From NCBI GenBank assembly GCA_023014485.1, contig JAJOZX010005779.1, positions 238,008 through 302,007 of the forward strand: a stretch of 64,000 nt of DNA. Direction: 5' to 3'. This DNA comes from Bathynomus jamesi. Lineage: Eukaryota; Arthropoda; Malacostraca; Isopoda; Cirolanidae. Of this stretch, positions 55,034 to 64,000 are shown piece by piece. Below the pieces are notes generated by a model that was given only the letters and a program-made list of their open reading frames with translations, was not told the origin of the DNA and searched no databases. The stretch's first letter is position 1. Every line of letters begins with the position of its first letter. The position numbers and the translations under genes were made by a program.

Positions 55034-55774
55034 GGCAGCGAAAGTTTAATATTTACTTTAAGTTCACGAGGAACTTAGATTTTAAATGCAGCTTCACAAA
55101 TCTTGACACAATGTTATAATGTTATAATGTTTCAGACCAACAAAGACCCTAGGATCCACTCATGGCTGGTCTACCTAACTGTGTTCGTGTATTGTGTATG
55201 TCCTCCGAAACTGGTGATGATTATTAGAATGAGGTGTCAATGTTGGATGTATGTTCGAGTTGATGTTTATGTTAGAAAAAGGAAATACAATTATTTGAAA
55301 CAGGATTTTTTCCATTTCCTTTTTCCTGTTTGTATAAACAGTTGTCCGGAATTAGATGGGGGCCGCCCAGCACCGCAGGTTTAGCTAAATGGGCCCGAAG
55401 GGCCAATCTTTAGCTAGTATTGTATAATGCGTATGGAAAAGGTTACAAGGCTCATAATACCTACGGTCCTACAGTTCAAGTATAAAATTTTGTCGCTGCA
55501 AATAAATTTAATACTGAGGAATATTTATCCTTATCTTTTTGAATTACCTTACGAAGACTTTCTTAAAATACTTATTAAGAACGTACATACATAATACACT
55601 ATAATCCGTCCTTATACGGCTATAAATAGTGACGTCATAACTAAGAAATATGACGTGATGGAATTTTTTTTACTAGTTTTTATGAAATCAGCGCATAAAA
55701 ATTAGTCTAAATCCCATATTATGCTTTCAGATGCAGAATCTTTTCAAAATATTGTTGATCAATGATATTAAGTA
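55034..55774. other. No gene seen
   Basis: Contains GGGCCCGAAGGGCC, a short GC palindrome near 55,391, followed by ATCTTTAGCTAGTATT. Otherwise AT-rich. Confidence 0.5.
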
Positions 55775-55985
55775 ATCCTATTAAGGATTACCTGAAGATC
55801 AGGGCCCCCAGCCTTCTTTAGTTAGCTAACTAACGAAAATATCACGAGCTAACCTAACCTAACCAATCGTTAGGTCAACTGTACGCCCTTGACGATTGGT
55901 TAGGTTAGGTCGTGATATTTTCGTTAGTTAGCCTTATAAAGCTAACTAGAGAAGGCTGGGGGCCCTGATCTTCAGGTGATCCCTT
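55775..55985. mobile_element. Palindromic MITE, family P1 (copy 1)
   Basis: Outer arms ACCTGAAGATCAGGGCCCCC and complement enclose inner arms CTAACTAACGAAAATATCAC and complement, with the shared core between. Nearly the whole element folds on itself. Confidence 0.88.
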
Positions 55986-56402
55986 ATTAATGTTATTATT
56001 TACTATTTAACTTAGTGTATTTAGTTAATTAATATAGATAGGATTACTATGGAATCTATGAGTCGTAAGTAAAATTTCAATCGTTTTACTTTCACTTTTT
56101 AAAACAATTTTATTTCGAAATTTTTTCTCATTTTCGTTCAAATTATCTGTTGATAATTCATTTGCTAAGTTATCATTTAACTTGATTATAATCACATTCT
56201 TAACTATGATATTCGTCAAATATGTTAAATTTTATTTTATCATATCATATTTCTGCTGAATTCAATTTAGAATCAATTAAAAGAAATTTAAAGTTAAATA
56301 TTAATCTTAATAAACAACCTTTAAAATGTACTAATCTTTTATTTATTGATTATCATTTTATTTTTCATAATTAACCATCTGGCATTTATTTCTACTTATT
56401 TC
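55986..56402. other. AT-rich DNA, no gene seen
   Basis: No coding or structural signal. Confidence 0.55.
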
Positions 56403-56608
56403 GGTGCTCTTCCAATACGTGCTCTACCGTAAAATGTACATTCCAATATGTGCTAACTAACGAAAATATCACGACCTAACCTAACCAATCGTTAGGTCAA
56501 TTGTACGCCCTTGACGATTGGTTAGGTTAGGTCGTGATATTTTCGTTAGTTAGCACATATTGGAATGTAAATTTTACGGTAGAGCACGTATTGGAAGAGC
56601 ACCCTTAT
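56403..56608. mobile_element. Palindromic MITE, family P2
   Basis: Outer arms GGTGCTCTTCCAATACGTGC and complement differ entirely from family P1, but the inner arms and core (CTAACTAACGAAAATATCAC ...) are the same. Confidence 0.88.
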
Positions 56609-56828
56609 TTCATTTGAATTATTTCTTTTTGTGGTTAATTTGGAAAGTACGAGTGACTTTCAATCGGATCACAATAACTATTTTAAGATTTCTTTCATAA
56701 ATTTAATCCTTTCATTAAATTTAAAAATTTAAAACAATTGTAATAAAATTGAACTCTGTAATTAATTAGTCAAATTAAAAATTACCAAATGCCATAAAAT
56801 AATTCCATTTAATTTGAAATTAACTCTT

Positions 56829-56863
<35 letters not shown>

Positions 56864-57017
56864 AATGCTAAATGGCAACTCTTGTCTAGCATATCGTCTG
56901 CTAATGAAAATAAGGACGTAGCCGCTAGATGTCTCTGAATTAGGTAGTTTAAAGTTGACTTGCGTCTAGTGAACTTCTGCTCGAAAATTTTCTGAGTCTA
57001 CTAAAATTGCTTTAATT
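56609..57017 (+). promoter_or_regulatory. Upstream region of the glycogen synthase exon
   Basis: Contains a (TA)n tract at 56,827-56,861. The last about 150 bases before ATG 57,018 are of mixed composition and probably include the 5' UTR. No clear TATA box or initiator was recognised. Confidence 0.35.
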
Positions 57018-57147
57018 ATGTCTCGTATTAGTAGAAGACTTTATAGAGTAGACAGTTTACACAGTTTGGAGTTTCTTGATCGGGGAGAAACTGCAGCTGT
57101 TGAAAACAGATGGGTCTTTGAGATAAGTCACGAAGCTGCTAATAAAG
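57018..57147 (+). CDS. GlyS: Glycogen synthase, first coding exon
   Basis: ATG 57,018 opens 43 codons. It begins MSRISRRLYRVDSLHSLEFL and contains DRGETAAVENRWVFEISHEA, ending in AANK plus one base at a GT donor (57,148). This is the N-terminus of animal glycogen synthase, in which a phosphorylated R-R-x-S-R-V-x-S-L-like region precedes EN-W-FE-A-E-ANKVGGIYT. The RVDSLHSLEF segment holds the serines that in animals are regulatory phosphorylation sites. The next exon should restore Val-Gly-Gly-Ile-Tyr; I do not find it in the remaining 6.8 kb, so the first intron must be long. The enzyme adds glucose from UDP-glucose to glycogen in the cytosol. Confidence 0.72.
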
Positions 57148-57375
57148 GTAGGCTATGTTAGGCCTTTCTTTGATGGTAATTAGATTTAAGGTTAGTGGTA
57201 TATTTTTAAACTCCTGTGTTTTAGTAAGCGTACCAAGTAGCCTACCATTGGACCGGGCAGGTCTAGTCCTAAATAAAAATTAAGACCAGTAACCAGGCTA
57301 GACCAACTAATAGTTTAAGCCTAGGCCTAATAATAAAGGGCTTAGGTAGGTACTAGCTAAAGTTAGTTGAGTCGG
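57148..57375 (+). other. Start of the inferred glycogen synthase intron
   Basis: Begins GTAGGCTATG after the exon. No coding features. Confidence 0.45.
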
Positions 57376-57603
57376 CCGTTTTGAGATGCTACTTAACTTT
57401 CCGGTTCCACCGTATATTCGAACTAAAATAACTTTTCCAAATCCCAACATATATTTCGTGATACTTATGAAAATATCACGACTTAACCTAATCAATCGTC
57501 AAGAGCGTACAGTTAACCAAACCGGCCAGTCAATAATTTTCACGTAGGTTTCGATTAATTTAAGCAACTTTTACCAAATATGTGTGTTAGTTATAGCTAC
57601 CGC

Positions 57604-57645
<42 letters not shown>

Positions 57646-57868
57646 ATGGCTATAACTAACGAACATTTTTGGTAAAAGTTGCTTAAAATTAATCGAAACC
57701 TACGTGAAAATTATTGACTGCCCGGTTGGGTCAACTGTACGCTCCTAACGATTGGTTAGGTTAAGTCGTGATATTTTCGTTGAAAATATCACGAAATATA
57801 TGTTGGGACTTGGAAAGGTTATTTTAGTTGGAGTATACGTCGGGACCCGGAAAGGTAAGTAGTGCCAG
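57376..57868. mobile_element. Palindromic MITE, family P3, with (TA)n loop
   Basis: Arms of about 225 bp start CTACTTAACTTTCCGGTTCC and are complemented at the right end (CCCGGAAAGGTAAGTAG). A (TA)n tract (57,606-57,642) sits at the centre. The shared core sequence is present but split between the two arms. Confidence 0.88.
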
Positions 57869-60054
57869 GCCTAGCCTACTTTTAAAACAGGAACTTTGTT
57901 AGAAATTCGTTTTAGCTTATGAGCCTATCCTCAAGCCCTGTTTATAGCGAAAGGCGTGTGAAATAGCGAGTTGTTTAACCTTCGCATCATCTAAGGTCAT
58001 AGGACGGAGGGGACCAATAATTTTACGTGGAATACGAATCATGGCTGGGTCACTAAATAACCTGAACACGGACACTCCCAGCCAACTACTTTCCCAGTGT
58101 ATGGCTAGGGTAAGTCTTCGTATGGTGGAGTAATGACCAGACTAACCTAATTTAATCATAACCAGTCCATTAGATTAGGAAAAGCTAGTTAAACGCGGGG
58201 CAGTGTGGGGCGCATGGCATTGGGTACTGACCTTGGCGTACGGAAGATTAATTGAAGTTGGTCTATGCTGAGTTTGGGTAGGATAACCCGGGCTCCGCCT
58301 TTAGTTAAACTTAGGCAAGGTCACAAGGCAAGAATCGGTGAAGCCTCGTTATAAAAGTGCCTAAAATACTTGAACGAAGTGTGTGCAACGGAGATCCTTA
58401 TTTTCAATCGTTGGCGCCGTTTATACGCAATACAAAGTTATATAGGCCACAAAGGGTTAATATAAAATTTAGGGCACTTCGTAATAGGCCCCGCACTAGA
58501 ATAATAAAATCGTAATTTTAAATTTGTTAATACTGTAATTCGTTTTAGGTTTTGAACTGCTGTAATAAGTGAATGCCCGGTTTGGTCAACTGAATGCACA
58601 CGATGGAAGGAAGAAGCGCGCAAGTCCAGTTTATATTGGTAACTCATTAAAGGGTAAATTTTTACAAGTGTACATTATAGGCTTTGTAAATCAAAACTAT
58701 GTTTTTCTGATTGTTTTTGATGCGGTTCGAACGAAGGTTAATTTCGTTCAAACATCAAAAACAATCGGAAAAAATAGTTTTAATATGTAACCTAACCTAA
58801 CCTAACCTAAAATTCCAAAATTCCTCAAAAGCCTGTAACGTACTCTTCTAAAAAAAATACCAATTAAAAACAGTCCATTTCCACTAAATTGCGTCTCTTC
58901 CAATGGAAAAAACGGGTAATCTTACCTGGTGGGCTTTCCCTCACCTCAAGAACCACAATCAAGGCAAAAGGAACATGGTCTATGGTCAGCCTCATGGTCA
59001 GCCTCACTCCGCTGGGGCGCCATCACAAAAAAATAAGCTGGATAGTGCACCATATGCGGCAAATAGATTTTATATAGGGCCTATGCGTAATGATAAAATG
59101 ATTTGTGCTAAAAAAAAAATTGTGAAGTTTACAATTATTATGCATTGGTAACATTAGTGCAAAAGAATGAATTGCTGATGTTTTAAACGCTGAACTTTGA
59201 AAGGTATTTTCTGAAAACTACATCCAGTGGACTTGCTCATTTCTTCCTTTTTATGGCAGCATTGCCACTGTATGTACGATTTCTGTTACATTGGGTCCTA
59301 CCCTTCTTTTTACCCTTCCCCATATTTGGAGTTCCCACTTTCAGCATTCCTACTTTCGGAACGGGAATTGAGAATGGCGCCGTGTTAATGAATTAATTAA
59401 TTATCTTTACTTAACTAGACCGTGTTAGGCGCAGAGGTTTTGTTCTCACGAACGTTTACACATTACGAAATTAATGATAGCAAAGGCATAAAAAATGATG
59501 CCAGTAAGTGAATATTATTGCAAGTTCACTCTAATGTAGGCTTTAGGTTAGGTCTACTCCATTATTATACAGATATTGCCCAAACTAACGAAAATATCAC
59601 TACTTAACCTAACCAATTGTTAGGTCAACGGTTCTGATTAATCAGCTAATCATTGTTTCGAATTTAATCATTAATTAATCAAGAAAATATTTTGGGAAAT
59701 GATTAATTTTCCTCATAATTTCAACATCATTTTACCTTAAATTTTGTAATGTATCATTTGAATTGGCACCTTTTTGCATGTATAAACTTGTCTAATCCGC
59801 CCATGCCTGATTTCTTGAACTAAAGTAGACTAAATGTTTGAGCAGAATGTTTTCTTGGGTCTTGTCTCACGCAACAGAAGCAATAAAGGCTAAAGCTCTT
59901 TCTTACTCTTTCAGTTAATCATTGATTAATTAGACAATTTCATCATTCATCACTTTTTCCTAAAAATGATTAATTAACCATGCCCTATTCCCAACCAACC
60001 GTTTAATTAATATATCAATTTATATAGAGAGGCAATATATATATAACCTTTGGT
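57869..60054. other. Intron-like DNA without a confident gene
   Basis: Contains a short possible exon at 58,041-58,109, a hairpin at 58,693-58,780 (arms around ACTATGTTTTTCTGATTGTT), a CCTAACCTAACC run at 58,793 and half of the palindromic core at 59,584-59,632. Two overlapping open stretches at 58,889-59,151 have no recognisable similarity. Confidence 0.5.
58041..58109 (+). CDS. Possible short first exon, unidentified
   Basis: ATG 58,041 opens 23 codons (MAGSLNNLNTDTPSQLLSQC) directly followed by a consensus donor GTAAGT at 58,110. It could be an alternative first exon or another gene, or chance. The protein is not recognised. Confidence 0.25.
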
Positions 60055-60345
60055 TAGCTTCCGCCCGAATTGTTCATTCTGACGAAGGTCAAGCTTTTCA
60101 CTCTACCTTAGACCTACAGTTTAACGTGGAGTCCGAACCACGCCCCACCAGCAGCCCAGCGTCTTAACCACTACGCCACCCAGGGTACCCATTATCTACC
60201 AACCACACTCTTTATTGTGCGGAAGGATGAACAGCTGGGTTTTGCTGCGCGCCGGCTGCCATCACCGGGTCTCGATCCCGGGGCCGATGGATTCGTAGTC
60301 AGCGACGCTAACCACTACACCACCGAGGCGATCACTCGCCTAATA
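60055..60345 (-). repeat. Two tRNA-derived SINE heads in tandem with SINE body
   Basis: On the minus strand the first head has an A box, GTGTAGTGGTTAGCG, and a B box, GGGATCGAGACCC (60,345-60,260). The second has GCGTAGTGGTTAAGACGC and GTGGTTCGGACTCC (60,180-60,120). Then comes the body TAGGTCTAAGGTAGAGTG ... AAGCTTGACCTTCG, also found at 20.3-21.1 kb. Neither head folds as an intact tRNA by eye. Confidence 0.75.
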
Positions 60346-60379
60346 TATCTATATATACTGTATATATATATTATATATA

Positions 60380-60535
60380 TATATGATGCAAACCCACAAG
60401 GAAAAAGAAATGATTCCAAAACCTTTCGTGTATTCAGAAGTACACCTCATTCCCTGACGAGGTGTACTTCTGAATACACGAAAGGCCTTAGAATCATTTT
60501 TCTTTTTCATTGTGGGTTTGCATCATTCATTCATT
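60380..60535. repeat. Inverted-repeat element with hammerhead-like motif
   Basis: Arms GATGCAAACCCACAAGGAAA and complement, flanked by (TA)n tracts. It has the same design as the element at 8.6-9.17 kb but an unrelated sequence. Confidence 0.7.
60449..60494 (+). ncRNA. Hammerhead-like type I ribozyme
   Basis: Stem I ATTC/GAAT, core CTGACGA (60,454-60,460), one unpaired G, stem II GTGTA/TACAC with loop CTTCTGA, GAAA (60,480-60,483), palindromic GGCC stem III, then TT. The pair next to the core (C/A) is mismatched here. The left arm read on the opposite strand has G at that place but lacks the core. Confidence 0.45.
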
Positions 60536-60590
60536 TCTCGTGTTTGTGATATTCATCATATATATATATATATATATATATAGTTAAATA

Positions 60591-60830
60591 CAGACCGTGC
60601 ATGGAACAAGAAACTCTGGGAAATTACATCCACTATAGTTCAAATAAGTAATGATAACCGTGTAACCCGGTGCCCACGTTGGGCTTTCCATCATGAAAAA
60701 GAAAAAAACTATAGTATTTGTCATTTATTACTTATTCGAACTATAGTGGATGTAATTTCCCAGAAGAGTTCCTTGCTCCATGCACGGTCTGTTTAACATA
60801 AGTTTCTTAGGGAACAATTCTGAGTTGTTG
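60591..60830. repeat. Fold-back repeat shared with 14,950-15,135
   Basis: CAGACCGTGCATGGAACAAG ... TATAGTTC at 60,590-60,640 is complemented by GAACTATAGTGGATGTAATT ... TGCACGGTCTG at 60,738-60,791. The right arm and its flank are homologous to the repeat at 15 kb. Confidence 0.8.
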
Positions 60831-61800
60831 TTATAGATAGAGATAGAGATATCCTTCCAAAATTGTACTTCAGAAAGTTGGCAAGCCTAATCGTAGCTCT
60901 TAAACTAAAACTGGAACTCATTGTAAAATTAGTTTCCACTTTGTAATAGTAATAAACCTGAGAACAGAATATGACCTAATTTAGAGCTTTTAATGTGCCT
61001 AAAGCAAACTAGACTCGTAGTAGGCCTACGATAACCTGGCCGTAGCTTAGGCCTCAAGCCCGCATTAATAGGATGTGGAGACCCTATGCTGTAGGCCTAT
61101 GATGAAGCCTACTGGTTAGGCTTCAGCATTCAAAAAGAGGCTCATTATTCGATCATATCCCGTCGCACAGGTCTACCATATTTTGGATAGGCAGCTAAAA
61201 TTATTTTAAGCTCTGTAGCCTTAAACAACATTGCATTTAGCCTATCTTTGTTTTCTACCATTTCGCTTCCACTATTCCTGCCTTAAAAGGTGTAGCCTAA
61301 TGAAAAAAAAAAAAATGACCGGTACCGGCATCGCCTTGAAAGGCAGTATCGTATATTCGAGGCAGGAATGAGTTTCTCGTGGCCGAGTTAAGTTCGGCCA
61401 AACCCAACTAGAACAAAGTATCGTGTATGAAGTTTTATGGCCTACAGAGTAGGCTGAATTAGAGCTGCTTACGTATTTTGAATTTACTCCAACTTAGGCC
61501 GTAGGTTCTAAATTTATTTTGTATCCCTTGGCTGTGATAGTTAATTCCTCCCAATTAATAACAGATATCATAACAGCAACTTCTCTTGAACAAAATGAAT
61601 TGACTATCGTTAAAAATCATTTTAGGATGTAGACGCAAAGACTCTGACATCATAATAAATTGGACAATCATTAAACCTCGGAAGTTCCCCTTTGCGGAAG
61701 TGGGGAACCTAAATATACGATTTAAGCTAACTTAGGATCGCACCAATGAAGAATGTATCGGCATCAGAACACCAATTGTGCTAAATTCACTGGGGTCATA
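60831..61800. other. Intron-like DNA, no gene seen
   Basis: Rich in TAGGCCTA-type words (AGGCCTA/TAGGCCT), but no coding signal. Confidence 0.5.
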
Positions 61801-62099
61801 TACAGGATGTTCCGTAAGTCTGGAACCATAGGGCAAAATGATAAAAACCAATAAAAAAGCCGGAGACTTTTGGGGACTGTTTGTCAAATGAGCGAGGATG
61901 GTAGCGGCTGTGTCATCGTCGGTGGATGTCCTCGGAGGTCCTCTGCGTGGTTTATCTCCTATGGATTCCGTTTGCTACAAGTTTGCCGACACAGCTGTGT
62001 GTTATCGGCGCGCGGTCCAGATGCAATCTGTTAAATTCCTCAGCGACCTCCCTCCGACTCTGATTTTCTACGAGCAGAGTTACCTGGATGCGTTCTTCC

Positions 62100-62157
62100 T
62101 AGGGTGGCCATTTCCAAATTTCCAAAAAGGAGGACACTGCGTATGTGGCTGTACGTA

Positions 62158-62196
<39 letters not shown>

Positions 62197-62602
62197 CTGA
62201 AAGAAATGAATATTCATTTTTACTCCTTGGGCAGACTGACTGTCCGACATGTGGCTTATCAGCAGTGTTGCACAACAACGAACACAACACATCACTAGTG
62301 CGCTGAACCTCTGGTCCACTCCGGAGAGGACGATCGGTTACCTGCGTGCCGTCGGCTTACTCAATCAGGGTGGGCTGATCGGCTAAACAACAACAACAAC
62401 AACTACATATAAAAATACGTTAACGGTTATTATGGCCTTCAGTACCCGCTATTTTAAGTGTACCTGAGGTAATTTATATAATTCTTTTTAGCCAGACCCC
62501 AAAAAGGACAAATTAACGTCCGGCTCAAGGTGGCTCCTGATGGAGGACAGTGTGCTCAAAAGGCGGACTGTCCGGCCTAAAGCTGGACGTCTGGCCACCC
62601 TA
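62100..62602. mobile_element. hAT MITE inside the mariner-like remnant
   Basis: Perfect TAGGGTGGCCA ends with identical 8-bp target duplication GTTCTTCC (62,092-62,099 and 62,603-62,610). Inside lie a (TA)n tract and a LINE tail (62,244-62,400). Confidence 0.92.
62244..62400 (+). mobile_element. 5'-truncated LINE B tail
   Basis: Matches 52,680-52,815 including GCGCTGAACCTCTGGTCCAC and the (CAA)n end. It inserted into the hAT MITE. Confidence 0.85.
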
Positions 62603-62697
62603 GTTCTTCCTTACTCAGACATCATGGGCACTTGCATAAACGAAAAAACATGAATTACTTATTTTACCCTATGGTTCCAGACTTATGGGACACCCTG

Positions 62698-63795
62698 TAT
62701 TATAAGTTAACATTGCTCTGTCTGCAACTTGGGTGATAAAAATGTCGGTAATGGTTAACTGTTATTAAAGTTTAGCAAATTTACCCGATCTTGTGAATTG
62801 CTGTTGGGTAGAGGCTTTTGTGCGCTTTACTTGTGGGAAGTACGGTAGTACCATACTGTATGTAGGCTAAGTCTCTTCAGCCTGGCGAAAGAGAAGCCAG
62901 AAATAAACTAATACTTTCAAGGCTTTGATAAAACAATATGAAGTAGAACCCAACTTGTATATTTAGTCTAACAACCAGAGATTCATTGTGGTTTCTGTTT
63001 AGTTTTGATAGTCTTGTCAGAATAGGCCTAGTTTAGAAATGAAGTTTACCAACAGATATATAAATTCATTGGTATGGTATCGTATTTAAGTAGCCTCTAC
63101 GTGATCAATTTTGAGTTGAGTACCGAATGTGGTAAACCTAGGCCTATAAGAATTTAATTTTTAACTCCTTGCCTTGTGTAATAGGGTAGGCCTATCGGGC
63201 ATTCGTACATTACTAAGGATGGGCTTATTATTGCTTATATTTCTGGCTTAAGAGGGATGTATGCTATTGCTATAGCTTCATTTCAACAAATAAGTGGACA
63301 CTTGGGGCTACATAGCCTTGGCCTAGCCTACTAGCACTTGAAACTTTAGATTTTGTCAGCTTTGTCTTTTAGAAAACGTGAAGCCCATCGGAAAAGCATT
63401 TTTTTTTATGAACATCTCGCGTATAACTTCATTTTGTAATACCACCTTATTGTAGGAAAATAAAAGATTCATGATATAAAGATAGCCCAAAATAAAATGA
63501 AAGTCCGCATACCGTATACATGTATAGAGTTTAATGGAGAAAATTGGTTGTGCATTTCCAGTTTTCCACACTTAATTAATTTTGGTTGCATTTTGTGGAT
63601 CAACTGAAGAAAACGCACCTCAAAAACACCAACTGAAGAAAGCGCACCTCAAATTAACCCAACTGAAGGAAACGCACCTTAAATGGATAAACTGTAGAAA
63701 TAGGTTTCAGAAAGAAAACTTCAGAATATATTTTATTTTTACAGGAAGGCTAAATAATAATTTATTGCATAAAAATTATTTCTAAAAAATTTTGG
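62698..63795. other. Intron-like DNA, no gene seen
   Basis: Includes a short tandem of AACTGAAGAAAACGCACCT-like units at 63,600-63,690 (three to four copies). No coding evidence. Confidence 0.5.
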
Positions 63796-63994
63796 GATCA
63801 CCTGAAGATTAGGGACCCAGCCTTCTTTAATTAGCCATATAAGGCTAACTAACGAAAATATCACGACCTAACCTAACCAATCGTTCAAGGTACTGTACCT
63901 GACGATTGGTTAGGTTAGGTCGTGATATTTTCGTTAGTTAGCCTTATATGGCTAACTAAAGAAGGCTGGGGTCCCTAATCTTCAGGTGATCCAA
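63796..63994. mobile_element. Palindromic MITE, family P1 (copy 2)
   Basis: Outer arms GGATCACCTGAAGATTAGGG and complement, then inner arms CTAACTAACGAAAATATCAC and complement. AAAATTTT stands on both sides, possibly the target duplication. The core has lost part of its centre compared with copy 1. Confidence 0.88.
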
Positions 63995-64000
63995 AATTTT

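Larger units (their letters stand above)
61803..62697 (-). mobile_element. Mariner-like remnant interrupted by a hAT MITE
   Basis: Terminal repeats CAGGATGTTCCGTAAGTCTG (left) and complement of the right CAGGGTGTCCCATAAGTCTG, both followed by GAACCATAGGG. TA flanks on both sides. On the minus strand near 62,096-61,895 a transposase N-terminal helix-turn-helix region is readable (SRREVAEEFNRLH, KLVANGIHRR) with stops. The catalytic part is missing. Confidence 0.8.

Noticed and set aside
58889..59151. Two overlapping open stretches of 62 and 82 codons
   Set aside because: No recognisable domain or splice signals, and the sequence contains a short internal repeat (GGTCAGCCTCATGGTCAGCC) that inflates it.
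60206..60345. tRNA gene
   Set aside because: A and B boxes are present, but stems and anticodon loop do not form convincingly and a shared SINE body follows; it is a tRNA-derived SINE.
63796..63994. Rho-independent-type terminator or regulatory hairpin
   Set aside because: The hairpin is about 200 bp, has a second related copy at 55.8 kb and transposon-like flanks; the context is eukaryotic.

Overview
This window is eukaryotic DNA that looks like an arthropod, most likely a crustacean. Coding pieces are short and split by GT-AG introns. There are many (TA)n, (CA)n and (GA)n arrays. Motifs like the arthropod telomere unit (CCTAA/TTAGG) recur throughout, and most of the 64 kb is nested transposable elements. 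I see no rRNA, no functional tRNA gene and no CRISPR array. The species is inference.

Left part (1-9.6 kb): a degraded Polinton/Maverick (adintovirus-like) element cut by the window's left edge. It carries the start of a protein-primed DNA polymerase B on the minus strand. On the plus strand follow a packaging ATPase, two accessory genes, an apparently intact chromodomain integrase, a second structural protein, a basic core-like protein, a major-capsid-type protein and an adenovirus-type cysteine protease. All but the integrase are broken. A hAT MITE sits inside polB. A 2.1 kb composite insertion, which includes an opposed pair of hammerhead-like ribozymes, splits the protease.

9.7-26.5 kb: two minus-strand exons (15,495-15,320 and 9,866-9,708) have matching splice phase and look like a host gene. 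A full-length CR1-like LINE lies in its intron. A hAT-like transposon with a perfect 8-bp target duplication, SINE-derived repeats, fold-back MITEs and an intron-bearing gene of an unnamed multicopy animal family follow.

26.5-46.3 kb: the deepest nesting. An Academ (AcademX-type) transposon encodes a giant broken protein with an XPG/FEN1-like nuclease and a CXC domain, and holds another hAT-like element. Next, a Merlin/ISXO2-like transposase is split by a hAT element (35,297-45,733). That hAT contains a fold-back repeat, a Jockey/LOA-like LINE, a second Academ-type element with about 670-bp inverted repeats, and a truncated CR1-like copy.

46.3-64 kb: one LINE is interrupted by another LINE, with a mariner-like element in the same interval. 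An intronless, decayed copy of the 23-kb gene family follows, then several palindromic MITEs sharing one core, then a recognisable first exon of glycogen synthase (57,018-57,147). After that comes what is probably its long first intron, filled with SINEs, another hammerhead-like palindrome and a mariner/hAT-MITE/LINE nest. Likely host coding DNA is therefore under 1 kb of the window.
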